A stretch of 64,000 nucleotides of DNA, taken from Gordonia hankookensis. Lineage in GTDB: Bacteria; Actinomycetota; Actinomycetes; Mycobacteriales; Mycobacteriaceae. Below the pieces are notes generated by a model. That model saw only the letters and a program-made list of their open reading frames with translations, had not been told where the DNA came from and made no database searches. Positions 32,227 through 40,411 of the stretch are shown here, piece by piece (position 1 is the first letter of the stretch; each line of letters opens with the position of its first letter). The position numbers were made by a program, and so were the translations under genes. The DNA lies in assembly GCF_014673215.1 (NCBI RefSeq), contig NZ_JACWMS010000002.1, positions 806,001 through 870,000 on the forward strand. Direction: 5' to 3'.

Positions 32227-33399
32227 TCACCGTTCCGCGGCGCCGAGTTCGGCAAACGTGTCGGCAACCCAATTCGCGACGAAGTCGCTCACATGGCCGA
32301 GATCGTCGAGGCCGATGTGTTCGGCACCTCCCTCATCCGCGGTGAAGATGCGCAATTCACGCTTGGGACTGCTGGTCGCCTGATCGAATGAGCGTCGCGC
32401 CAACTCAACCGGGATCTGTCGATCATTGGCGCCGTGCGCGATCAGGAAGGGGACGTCGATCTTCTCGACGACACCGTCGAGGTGGATACCGTCGGCCATC
32501 TCGAGGAAGGCATCGAGGTCGGTCTCGCCCCAGACCCACAAGACGTGATCCCAGTAGTGCGGCACCGGGCGCTCGCCCTCACGCTCGACACGGCGCCGTT
32601 GCACCTGCCCCCAGTTGTGGTTGGCACCCCAGGCGACACACAGCGCGAGTCGCTTCTCGAATGCGGCGGCACGCGGCGCGTAGTAGCCACCGAGCGACCA
32701 GCCGACGATACCGATGCGCGAGGCGTCGATGGCGGGGTCCTCCTCCAGGAAATCGATGCACGCCGCCGCCCACTCCTCGGTGTTCACCTGCGAGGTGAGC
32801 CCCTGCTTGCGTAGTGCCTCACCCGATCCCGGGGTGTCGACCATCAGGGTCGCGATGCCGCGGGCGGCCAACTCCTGGTTGTGCTCCGAGACGTACATGT
32901 GTTCCTTGGTGCTGTCCAGGCCGTTCCACTGGATCATGACCGGGGTCGGCCGGCCGTCGGTGGTCGCGGGCCTGGTGAAGTACGCCGGAAGCGTGGTGTC
33001 GCGGAACGGGATCGCCACACGACGTGTCAGCGGGTCGTTCAGCTCGAAGGAGAGTTCCATCAGATCCAGGCACCGCTGATAGGTTGCCTCCCGCTCCGGG
33101 GTTCCCGCCTGCTGCATACGTTCCGCAGTGATCAGGTAGTTGGCGGCCCGCACATACGCCTGCCCGGCCGTGCGCGCGTGCCCCTTCTTGGCGTCGTCGT
33201 CGGCGGCGGACACCAACTGATCGACCATCGCCGTCCATGAGTTCAAGAAGTCGACGGTGCCGACGTCCTCGTTGCCCTTGGCGATCTCGCGGAGCGGGCG
33301 GCAGGCCCGGTCCACCTCGTCGATCCGCCCGCCGCTGTTGAGCGCGCCGACCACCGCGAAGTTCCATACGTAATTCTTGCCGGTGAAATATTCGAACAT
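32227..33399 (-). CDS. Alpha/beta hydrolase similar to 2,6-dihydroxypseudooxynicotine hydrolase
   Basis: The 390-residue protein has a helical N-terminal domain of about 125 residues and then an alpha/beta hydrolase fold. The nucleophile is Ser235 in GIVGWSLGGYYAPRA; PFLIAHGANDRQIPVELAR supplies the acid region and EHIGLDD the histidine. This architecture is that of FrsA/DHPON-hydrolase-like enzymes, which can cleave C-C bonds in ring-fission products. It is the last gene of the minus-strand aromatic operon that starts with the FAD monooxygenase. It may hydrolyse the product of the VOC dioxygenase, though ester hydrolysis is not excluded. Confidence 0.8.
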   Translation of the reverse strand: MFEYFTGKNYVWNFAVVGALNSGGRIDEVDRACRPLREIAKGNEDVGTVDFLNSWTAMVDQLVSAADDDAKKGHARTAGQAYVRAANYLITAERMQQAGTPEREATYQRCLDLMELSFELNDPLTRRVAIPFRDTTLPAYFTRPATTDGRPTPVMIQWNGLDSTKEHMYVSEHNQELAARGIATLMVDTPGSGEALRKQGLTSQVNTEEWAAACIDFLEEDPAIDASRIGIVGWSLGGYYAPRAAAFEKRLALCVAWGANHNWGQVQRRRVEREGERPVPHYWDHVLWVWGETDLDAFLEMADGIHLDGVVEKIDVPFLIAHGANDRQIPVELARRSFDQATSSPKRELRIFTADEGGAEHIGLDDLGHVSDFVANWVADTFAELGAAER

Positions 33400-33447
33400 C
33401 GTCTACTCCTGGAGGTGGTACTGAAAAGTGCTGTTGTGGAGGTGGTC

Positions 33448-34446
33448 TCACCTGATGGCCATCGGATTGATCGGTGACCCGACGGCGCCGGTGATCGGCA
33501 ACGGCGGCGCGACGAGCATGAACTCGAAACGACCGTCCTTCCGGCATGCGGCGGCGAGTCCGTCGAGGTTCCACATCTCGCCGATGTAGAGCCCGATGTG
33601 CGGGATCACCACCTGATGCAACGGCTGGAAGGCGACGTCGAACTCGTTCGGTCGCACCTCGAATCCCCATGTATCGGTGGCAATCCCGGCGATATCGTGT
33701 TCGTGCAGCCAATCCGCGGTGGTGAACGACAGACCCGGAGCAGGGCCTCCGGCGTAGTCACCCCACCCGTCGCGCAGCGCACGGGCGAGTTGCCCGGTGC
33801 GCACGCAGACGAAGTCTGCTCGCCCGACCGCCGAATCCGGCCCCTGGGCCTCGATGGTCCGGTCCAGGTGCTCGGGCAGGATCGCGAAGCCGTCGGGAAG
33901 TTCTCCGTCGTCGCCGATCTCCCGCCCGACATCGAGGAGCACTCCGCGGCCCACCATGCGCCCGGCCGCGGTCTCGATGCCGGTGACCCGATCGCCTTCG
34001 GAGGTCACCACCTGACCGGATCGCCTACCGTTCCAAGCCCGGCCGTGATCGAAGATGTGGCCGAGCCCATCCCACTGTGTCGAGCATTGCAGCGGCATGG
34101 CGACCACGTCGTCGGCACCACCGAGGCCGTGTGGGAATCCCTGTATCCCCGCCTCCGCCTCGATGCCGGTGTCGAGCATGGTGTGCACCGGATTGGTACG
34201 TCGTCGCCAGCCCTTCTGCGGTCCGTCCATATCGAACGGCAATGCAAGACTGAGGGTTTCCCCGCTTCGCACCAACCCCGCCGCCCGCAGGCGGTCGGCG
34301 GCGGTGATGTGGTTGAGGGTGCCGTGGACATCGTCCTCACCCCACCGGCCCCAGTTCGAGCATCGTGCGGCCGCGGCGGCGATCGCACCCTCGGGGTCGG
34401 TTCGATCCGGGGCCGCCGACGACGGCCTGGTGATCTCAGCGGTCAC
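33448..34446 (-). CDS. Cyclase family protein (kynurenine-formamidase-like hydrolase)
   Basis: The 332-residue protein belongs to the PF04199 cyclase family. The metal-binding region is QCSTQWDGLGHIFDHGRAWNG (about residues 120-140), a variant of the usual HxGTHxDxxxH in which Gln and Asp replace some canonical positions. The pattern occurs in the longer bacterial subgroup of about 330 residues. GVLLDVGREIG and FVCVRTGQLARAL follow, and IATDTWGFEVRPNEFD near residue 255 is also conserved. It lies 24 bp from the FAH gene in the operon. Amide, lactone or enol-lactone hydrolysis is possible; the substrate is unknown. Confidence 0.83.
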   Translation of the reverse strand: MTAEITRPSSAAPDRTDPEGAIAAAAARCSNWGRWGEDDVHGTLNHITAADRLRAAGLVRSGETLSLALPFDMDGPQKGWRRRTNPVHTMLDTGIEAEAGIQGFPHGLGGADDVVAMPLQCSTQWDGLGHIFDHGRAWNGRRSGQVVTSEGDRVTGIETAAGRMVGRGVLLDVGREIGDDGELPDGFAILPEHLDRTIEAQGPDSAVGRADFVCVRTGQLARALRDGWGDYAGGPAPGLSFTTADWLHEHDIAGIATDTWGFEVRPNEFDVAFQPLHQVVIPHIGLYIGEMWNLDGLAAACRKDGRFEFMLVAPPLPITGAVGSPINPMAIR

Positions 34447-34470
34447 GTGTCGTGCCTCCTGTCGTGGTCA

Positions 34471-35457
34471 TCACCGTCGGGCGTGCTCGGACCGACGGCG
34501 TTGCTGATCTGTGGTGCGTGGTGCCGGCAGCGGCACACCGGCCGGCCGTGGCGAGCCGATGGTGTTGCGCAGGGTTCCGATGCCCTCGACAGTCAGCTCG
34601 ACGACGTCACCGCGCTGCAGCGGCGACGGGTCGAGAGTGCCTCGGCGGCCCCACAGTTCGGCCAGGCAGCCCCCGTTGCCGATGGTCCCGGAGCCCAGCA
34701 CGTCACCGGGGCGCACCGCGCTGTCGCGCGAGGCGAAAGCCACCATCGCCGCAAACGACCAGCCCATGTTGGTGGTCACGTCGGAACCGATCTCCTCGCC
34801 ATTGACGCACACGGTGCAGGCGAGCTCCAGGAACCCGTCGCCGTCGACGCGATCGGTGAACTCGTCGGCGGTCACGATGACCGGGCCGAGTGAGTTCGCG
34901 AAATCCTTGCCCTTGGCCGGGCCGAGTCCGATCTCCATCTCCCGTCGCTGAAGGTCCCGCGCCGACCAGTCGTTCAGGATGGTGTAGCCGAAGATGAGTT
35001 CGGCGGCCGCACCGACCGCGACGTCGCTGCCCGCGGTGCCGACGACCGCTGCCACCTCGAGCTCGAAGTCGAGTTGCCCGGAGCCACCCGGCGCCCTGAC
35101 CACCGCGTCCGGCCCGACCACCGCATACGGGTTGGTGAAGTAGAAATGCGGTGCGTCACACCAGGCCTCAGGTACGCCGCCGGCACCTTGCATGGATGCA
35201 CGGACACCTTCGACGTGTTCGGCGAACGCGACGAAGTCCCGGATGCTCGGCGGTTGCACGGGAGCCTCGAACGCAACGTCCGAGTGGTCGATGTGACGGC
35301 CACGCGCAATGGCGCGAGCACCTTCGGCCAATGCACCGTCGAGGCCTTGCCCGATCACATCGATCATCTGGCGGCCCCGACCGAGCAGGTACACGGCATC
35401 GTCGGTGACCACCGCGGCGCTCGTGTCGCCGTCGACGGTGACGGTCGCGAATCTCAT
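34471..35457 (-). CDS. Fumarylacetoacetate hydrolase family protein
   Basis: The 328-residue protein has the FAH fold. The metal site is in GSGQLDFELEVAAVVG (E-x-E) with a further Asp in GYTILNDWSARDLQRRE; KGKDFANSLGPVIVT and ECTVCVNGEEIGSD-like spacing are typical. FAH members act as C-C hydrolases, 2-oxo-acid decarboxylases or hydratases in the lower part of meta-cleavage pathways. Within the operon it follows the extradiol dioxygenase by 40 bp. It most likely handles a ring-fission product; whether it hydrolyses, hydrates or decarboxylates cannot be decided. Confidence 0.87.
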   Translation of the reverse strand: MRFATVTVDGDTSAAVVTDDAVYLLGRGRQMIDVIGQGLDGALAEGARAIARGRHIDHSDVAFEAPVQPPSIRDFVAFAEHVEGVRASMQGAGGVPEAWCDAPHFYFTNPYAVVGPDAVVRAPGGSGQLDFELEVAAVVGTAGSDVAVGAAAELIFGYTILNDWSARDLQRREMEIGLGPAKGKDFANSLGPVIVTADEFTDRVDGDGFLELACTVCVNGEEIGSDVTTNMGWSFAAMVAFASRDSAVRPGDVLGSGTIGNGGCLAELWGRRGTLDPSPLQRGDVVELTVEGIGTLRNTIGSPRPAGVPLPAPRTTDQQRRRSEHARR

Positions 35458-35497
35458 GCTGTTGCCCTCTCTCTGACGTCGTTCTCGAGGTGTCGTG

Positions 35498-36475
35498 TCA
35501 CACCGGCGGTGCCACGAACAGCCCCTTGTCCGGATCGTTGAACGACCGGCTCGCGACGAATTCGTTCATGGCATTCGCGGTGCCCCACTGGTCGGCGACC
35601 TCGGGCCGGGTGAAATCGAGCAGGTGGGGATGCCAGGTGTCCTCGTCGAGAACCTCGAGCTCGGTGGTGTACTCCATCGTGTTCCCGTTGGGATCCAGGA
35701 AATAGGAGAACGTGTTGTTACCTGCCATGTGTCGTCCTGGGCCCCAGATCTTCTCGGTCCCGGACCGCAGCAGCCGTCCGGTACCTCGCAGGTACTCGTC
35801 GATGCCGCGCAACTCGAACGACGCGTGGTGCAGAGCGACGTGCGGTCCGCGCGCGATGGCGAGCGAATGATGCATGGCATTCGTGCGCAGGAACCACATC
35901 ATCCGGCCCATCCGAGGGTGCATGAGTATGTCCGACACGCGGAATCCGAAGTGGCGCTCGTAAAATGCGACCGTCGTCTCGGGATCCGGGGTGTTGATCA
36001 CGACGTGCGACAGTTTCACCGGGATGGATTCGCCCGCTTCGATCTTGCGATGCTCACGGACAGCCACATCCGCCGATACCTCGATCGTCCTGCCATCGAC
36101 GTCGAAGAAGCGGAAGCCGTAGCCACCCCCGGGTGTCTGCAGCGTGCCGGGTTCACCGATCAGGTCGACGCCCGAACGGCCCAGGCGTGCCGCGAGGTCG
36201 TCGACGGCCTGGTTGTCGGCAGCACCGAAGGCGATGAGGTCGAGCCGCTTGTCCGCGGATCGGCGAACCCGTACCGCGTACCTCTCGGGTGAGCCTGCAG
36301 CGGCCAGATAGGTGACGTCACCGTCGGTGCCGACCTCGGAAAGGCCCCAGTTCTGCGTGTAGAACTCGACCTGCTTGTCGTGGTCGGGTACGGCGAGGCC
36401 GATGTGTCGCAGATGGGTGAACGCGTACTGGGCCGGCGCGTCGGGGTCGGGGTCGTGAATGGTGTCGGTGGTCAT
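35498..36475 (-). CDS. VOC-family extradiol dioxygenase
   Basis: The 325-residue protein contains two vicinal-oxygen-chelate modules, the layout of type I extradiol ring-cleavage dioxygenases. Iron ligands are expected in the second module: His of VKLSHVVINT, His of VALHHASFEL and Glu of GNTMEYTTELE. Its position after a flavin monooxygenase suggests it cleaves the catechol or other ortho-diphenol made by that enzyme. The ATG giving MTTDTIHD follows GGAG; the ATG four codons upstream does not. The next operon gene is the FAH-family enzyme. The substrate is not determined. Confidence 0.85.
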   Translation of the reverse strand: MTTDTIHDPDPDAPAQYAFTHLRHIGLAVPDHDKQVEFYTQNWGLSEVGTDGDVTYLAAAGSPERYAVRVRRSADKRLDLIAFGAADNQAVDDLAARLGRSGVDLIGEPGTLQTPGGGYGFRFFDVDGRTIEVSADVAVREHRKIEAGESIPVKLSHVVINTPDPETTVAFYERHFGFRVSDILMHPRMGRMMWFLRTNAMHHSLAIARGPHVALHHASFELRGIDEYLRGTGRLLRSGTEKIWGPGRHMAGNNTFSYFLDPNGNTMEYTTELEVLDEDTWHPHLLDFTRPEVADQWGTANAMNEFVASRSFNDPDKGLFVAPPV

Positions 36476-36508
36476 GATGATCTCCATATCGTCGGCGGCA
36501 GAGGTGAA

Positions 36509-37630
36509 TCAGGCGGGGGTGGTGAGCATCTCGCTGATTCGGTGCATGAGGCCGGGGACGTCGCCCTGTTCGTGGTCGAGCATCCAGCGGCCGAGTTGGA
36601 CCGACGAATCGACGACGGTCTTGGCGCGCTCGAGCCTGCGGTCGGTGAACTCCTGCCACATGGCATCGTCGATGTCGTGGTGCTTCGCGACCACGTCGGC
36701 CAGCACGGCCGCATCCTCCAATGCCTGTGCCGCACCTTGCGCCAGGGTGGGCGGACAGCTGTGCGCGGCGTCGCCGATGAGCACGACCCGACCCCGATGC
36801 CACGGGCCGTCCACCACATGGGATTCGAAGCGGGTGTAGTTGATGCGCGAGGAGTCGGTCATTCCATCGCGGATGTCGTCCCAGGGGCCGTGATAGTCGG
36901 CAGCCAACGTCCGCATCGTCTCCAGCGCCTCGTCCGGTGTCAGCGCACTGCGGTCCTGGGCATCTTCGACCAGATAGGCGTACAACGTGTCCCGGCCCGT
37001 CGGGCAGTATCCGGCGATGTAGCAGCTGCCCCCGTACGTCAGGTCGGTACGGGTCACCGTGTCCGGTCGCGGTGCGAAGACCCGCCAGATGCCCATGCCG
37101 GTGCCCTCGGGTCCGACGTCGATCCCGATCTGGGACCTGGTCCGGGACCGGAGCCCATCGGCACCGACCACGAGGTCGTAACGGCCGGTCGTCTGGTCCT
37201 CGAAGGTGGCGGTCACACCCGCGTCGTCGTGGTCGAGTGCGTGGACGCAGACACCGAACCGCGCCTTCACTCCGAGCGACGCCGCGCGCTCGAGCAGGAT
37301 TCGTGCAAGCGTCGGCCTGTGCATTCCCATGGTCGCCGGCAGGTCCTGGCCGCCGGTGCGAGCATCGGGCAGTTCTGCGAGCAGGGTTCCGTCGGGCGCA
37401 CGGAAGCCGACTGTGTCGAAGCAGTAGCCGTGCGAACTCGCCTCGTCCCAGACGCCCAGATCACGGAGGACGCGCAAGGCATTGCCCTGCAGCGTGATCC
37501 CCGACCCTGAGGTCGACACATCTGCTTTGACATCGACGAGGTCGACGTCGATCCCGCGCTCGGCGAGCAGGATCGCGGTCGCGGTCCCGGCGACTCCGGC
37601 GCCGATGACGAGAACGTTCAGTGGTGACAT
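36509..37630 (-). CDS. FAD-dependent aromatic hydroxylase
   Basis: This 373-residue group A flavin monooxygenase has VLVIGAGVAGTATAILLAERG (FAD fold), LVVGADGLRSRTR (the DG motif for FAD and NAD(P)H) and VVLIGDAAHSCPPTLAQGAAQALEDA (the GD motif). It would hydroxylate a phenolic ring with NAD(P)H and O2. It is the first gene of a five-gene operon with extradiol dioxygenase, FAH, cyclase and hydrolase, divergent from a LysR regulator. The start is the ATG preceded by AGGAG; a longer frame overlapping lysR is rejected. Salicylate-, resorcinol- or hydroxybenzoate-type substrates are possible. Confidence 0.88.
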   Translation of the reverse strand: MSPLNVLVIGAGVAGTATAILLAERGIDVDLVDVKADVSTSGSGITLQGNALRVLRDLGVWDEASSHGYCFDTVGFRAPDGTLLAELPDARTGGQDLPATMGMHRPTLARILLERAASLGVKARFGVCVHALDHDDAGVTATFEDQTTGRYDLVVGADGLRSRTRSQIGIDVGPEGTGMGIWRVFAPRPDTVTRTDLTYGGSCYIAGYCPTGRDTLYAYLVEDAQDRSALTPDEALETMRTLAADYHGPWDDIRDGMTDSSRINYTRFESHVVDGPWHRGRVVLIGDAAHSCPPTLAQGAAQALEDAAVLADVVAKHHDIDDAMWQEFTDRRLERAKTVVDSSVQLGRWMLDHEQGDVPGLMHRISEMLTTPA

Positions 37631-37647
37631 CGCAGCAACTCCTGTTG

Positions 37648-37665
37648 GTGTGGTGCCAACCACAC
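37648..37665. promoter_or_regulatory. LysR-type operator between the divergent lysR and aromatic operon
   Basis: GTGTGGT-GCCA-ACCACAC is a perfect 7-4-7 dyad, 17 bp upstream of the monooxygenase start and 53 bp upstream of lysR. Its 18-bp span and position suit a LysR regulator that controls the catabolic operon and itself. Confidence 0.65.
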
Positions 37666-37718
37666 TGAGGCGTGGCTCACTATTTGGGAACACCGAGTTG
37701 CCGATACGCTGTATAGCC

Positions 37719-38672
37719 ATGGGTGATAGCGGTGGGCACGCAGGGACAACTGGGCACGCAGGGACAACAAGGCAGCTGCGCAACCTGGACCTGAACCTGC
37801 TCGTCGCACTGGACGCATTGCTCGATGAGCGCAACGTCTCGCGAGCCGCGCAACGCCTGGGCGTGAGCCAGCCGAGCGCCAGTGCCGCCCTGGGACGACT
37901 ACGCAGGCACTTCGACGATCCACTGCTGAGACGATCCGGGAATCGATACGAGCTCACGCCACTCGCAGCTCATCTGAGACCGCTTGCCGTCAGTGCGATC
38001 CAATCCGTACAGCGCGTGTTCGACGCCGCCCCGACGTTCGATCCAGAGACCGCCGATCGCACCTTCACGCTGGTGGTCACCGACTACGGTGCGCTGCGGG
38101 TGGGCGAACCACTCGCCCGATTGCTGCACGAACGCGCGCCCGGCGTGCAGTTGCGGCTCGAGCAGAACACGCCGTACGCGGTCGATCACGCCGATGACAC
38201 ACTCCGCGCTGTCGACGGCATCGTGATGCCACACGGATTCATCACCGGCATGCCCGCGATCGATTTCCCGACCGACGACTGGGTCTGCGTCTGTTCGGCA
38301 GACAACGCCGAGATCGGGGATGAGCTGACCCTCGACGACCTGAGGCGATCGCCGTGGGTGGTGACCTTTCACGGCCCGACCGCGTTCACTCCTGCGCTGC
38401 GTCAACTCCAGATCCTCGGCGTCGAACCGAGGATCGACGTCGTCGTCGAATCCTTTCTGGCCGTGCCGTTTCTGGTCACCGGCACCCGCCGAGTCGCCCT
38501 TTTGCAGAAGTCGCTCGCCCAACGCCTTCGACCGATCGACGGCGTGCGGGTGATGCCGTGCCCCGGCGATGTCGCTCCGCTGAAGGAAGCGCTGTGGTGG
38601 CATCCGATTCACGCTGCCGATCCGGCGCACGCCTGGTTGCGAGGTGTGGTCGAGGAGGTAGCGGACCGCTGA
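37719..38672 (+). CDS. LysR family regulator of the aromatic operon
   Basis: The 317-residue protein has an N-terminal winged HTH (LNLLVALDALLDERNVSRAAQRLGVSQPSASAALGRLRRHFDDPLLRR, about residues 27-73) and a periplasmic-binding-like effector domain, close to the NodD/NahR/LinR group. The first 20 residues include a duplicated hexapeptide, GHAGTT, encoded by an 18-bp tandem repeat. The ATG at 37719 is used; an ATG far upstream would overlap the divergent monooxygenase gene. A perfect dyad sits between the divergent genes. The inducer is probably the aromatic substrate or an intermediate. Confidence 0.88.
   Translation: MGDSGGHAGTTGHAGTTRQLRNLDLNLLVALDALLDERNVSRAAQRLGVSQPSASAALGRLRRHFDDPLLRRSGNRYELTPLAAHLRPLAVSAIQSVQRVFDAAPTFDPETADRTFTLVVTDYGALRVGEPLARLLHERAPGVQLRLEQNTPYAVDHADDTLRAVDGIVMPHGFITGMPAIDFPTDDWVCVCSADNAEIGDELTLDDLRRSPWVVTFHGPTAFTPALRQLQILGVEPRIDVVVESFLAVPFLVTGTRRVALLQKSLAQRLRPIDGVRVMPCPGDVAPLKEALWWHPIHAADPAHAWLRGVVEEVADR
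37734..37769 (+). repeat. 18-bp tandem duplication inside the lysR 5' end
   Basis: GGGCACGCAGGGACAACT and GGGCACGCAGGGACAACA lie head to tail and differ only in the last base. They encode GHAGTT twice ahead of the HTH. The repeat keeps frame and lengthens a probably disordered N-terminal tail. Copy number could vary between strains. Confidence 0.85.
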
Positions 38673-38776
38673 CGGGTCGAATCACCTATAGGCCGTCTCG
38701 ATATCGCCCATCAGGGATTGCCACTTCCCGAGCATCGGCGATCGCCGCGATCCTGAGTGCCGATCAGGAGGACTCG

Positions 38777-39514
38777 ATGACAGATCTGACAGGCCGGACC
38801 ATCGTGGTGACGGGTGCCGGTGGCGGCATCGGCGCCGCGATCAGCCGCCGAATCGCCGACTCGGGCGCCCGAGTCGTCGGACTCGACTCTGCCCGAAGCG
38901 ACGGTGTGCGCGACTTTGACGTGACCGACCCCCGCCTGTGGGCCGCCCTGGCCGACGAGCTCGGGACCGAAGGCGTCCACGGACTGGTCAACTGCGCGGG
39001 CATCACTCGACGTACGCGCCTGGACGCCGTGACGGTCGATGACATGAACGCCGCCTATTCAGTGAACGTGGTCGGTCCCATGCTCGCGATCCAGGCTCTG
39101 TCCCCACTCATGCCGCCAGGCGCCTCGATCGTCAACATCGGCTCGATCGCCGCCCTCACCGGTCACTATCCGATCGCGTACACGACCAGCAAGTGGGCAC
39201 TGCGGGGCCTCACGCATACTTCAGCACTCACCCTCGGCGAGAAGGGGATTCGAGTCAACATCGTGCATCCCGGCTTCATCGACACCGCGATGTCCGCGTC
39301 CGCCCCAACCGAATTCCGTACATCGTCGATCGCCGAGACCGACCTCGGCCGGGCCGGTACGCCCGACGAGGTCGCGGGAACAGTCGAGTATCTCCTGGGA
39401 GATGTCGCCACGTATACCACCGGGGCCGAGATCACTGTGGACGGCGGCGCGACGTCGCATGGCGGCGTCAAGTCGATCTCCGATGCCCTCCTACGTTCCG
39501 CGGTGCGCCGATGA
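38777..39514 (+). CDS. SDR family oxidoreductase
   Basis: The 245-residue classical short-chain dehydrogenase has VVTGAGGGIGAAISRRIADSG (TGxxxGxG nucleotide site), NCAG near residue 72 and the catalytic set Ser123, Tyr135, Lys139 in IGSIAALTGHYPIAYTTSKWALRG. GLDSARSDGV after strand 2, with Asp37, suggests NAD preference. The ATG follows AGGAGG. Its last codons overlap the start of a second SDR (ATGA). The pair lies downstream of lysR in the same direction and may act on a hydroxyl or keto intermediate of the neighbouring aromatic pathway. Confidence 0.9.
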   Translation: MTDLTGRTIVVTGAGGGIGAAISRRIADSGARVVGLDSARSDGVRDFDVTDPRLWAALADELGTEGVHGLVNCAGITRRTRLDAVTVDDMNAAYSVNVVGPMLAIQALSPLMPPGASIVNIGSIAALTGHYPIAYTTSKWALRGLTHTSALTLGEKGIRVNIVHPGFIDTAMSASAPTEFRTSSIAETDLGRAGTPDEVAGTVEYLLGDVATYTTGAEITVDGGATSHGGVKSISDALLRSAVRR

Positions 39515-40296
39515 CAGCGGCGCGAGGACGCCTGGATGGCAAGGTCGCGGTGATCACCGGAACCGCGAGCGGGCAGGGCCGAGAGGCCGCCCGGCGCTTT
39601 GCCGCCGAAGGCGCGACCGTGTACGGATGTGACATCGACAGAGCGCGAGGTGCGGAGACCGTCGACCTGGTAACTGCTGCGGGTGGGACGATGATCGGTG
39701 CGCATCCGATCGACCTCACCGACGACGACGCGGTCGCCCGTTGGATCACCGGCATCGGCGAGATGACCGGACACATCGACATCCTTTATGCCAACGCCGG
39801 ATTCACCACGTTCGCCTCGATCGACCAGATCACCATCGAGGATTGGCATCTCACGATGTCGCACGAGGTGGACTTGGTGTTCCTCCCGGTCAAGCACGCG
39901 TGGAAGTATCTGTCCGCCAGCAGATCCGGCTCGATCATCCTCGTCGGTTCGACGGCCGGGGTGACCGGATCGGTCACCAACTCCCGCCTCGCACACACGG
40001 CGTCGAAAGGGGCCGTGATCGCGATGACGAAACAGATTGCGGCCGAGGGTGCGCCGGCGGGAATCCGCGCCAATTGCATCAGCCCGGGCATGATTCGCAC
40101 CGCTCAATCGGAGGCGACGCTTCTCGATGAGCGCCACCCGATGCACCGGATCGCCTCCGCCATCCCACTCGGACGGATCGGCACACCCGCAGACGTGGTC
40201 AACTACGCCGTCTTCCTCGCGTCAGACGAATCCGGTTATGTCACCGGAACAAATCTCATGGTCGACGGCGGCTGGTCGGCGGTACTGCCGCACTGA
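39511..40296 (+). CDS. SDR family oxidoreductase with His in place of the catalytic Tyr
   Basis: This 261-residue SDR has VAVITGTASGQGREAARRFAAEG (TGxxxGxG), CDIDRARG with Asp41 favouring NAD, NAG near residue 95 and Ser147 in LVGSTAGVTG. The YxxxK position reads HTASK, so His162 replaces tyrosine while Lys166 is kept. This points to altered acid-base chemistry or to a subfamily where His substitutes. NCISPGMIRTAQSEA and the C-terminal GTNLMVDGGWSAV are normal. It is translationally coupled to the preceding SDR and ends before a strong terminator, so the pair probably works on one substrate. Confidence 0.88.
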   Translation: MTAARGRLDGKVAVITGTASGQGREAARRFAAEGATVYGCDIDRARGAETVDLVTAAGGTMIGAHPIDLTDDDAVARWITGIGEMTGHIDILYANAGFTTFASIDQITIEDWHLTMSHEVDLVFLPVKHAWKYLSASRSGSIILVGSTAGVTGSVTNSRLAHTASKGAVIAMTKQIAAEGAPAGIRANCISPGMIRTAQSEATLLDERHPMHRIASAIPLGRIGTPADVVNYAVFLASDESGYVTGTNLMVDGGWSAVLPH

Positions 40297-40336
40297 TCAT
40301 TGCTCCCCCGAAACGGGACCGCCTGCGGAGACGACT

Positions 40337-40380
40337 CTGGCCGCACCTTCTGTTCGTCTCGGAACAGAAGGTGCGGCCAG
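40337..40380. terminator. Strong bidirectional terminator hairpin
   Basis: CTGGCCGCACCTTCTGTTC pairs perfectly with its reverse complement after the loop GTCTCG, giving a 19-bp stem. It sits between the convergent SDR pair (stop at 40296) and the transglycosylase-like gene (stop at 40412), so it can serve both. No long T-tract follows on either strand, as is common for actinobacterial terminators. Confidence 0.9.
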
Positions 40381-40411
40381 TCATTCGTCGAGGCCTGTCG
40401 CGCGGCTCGGA

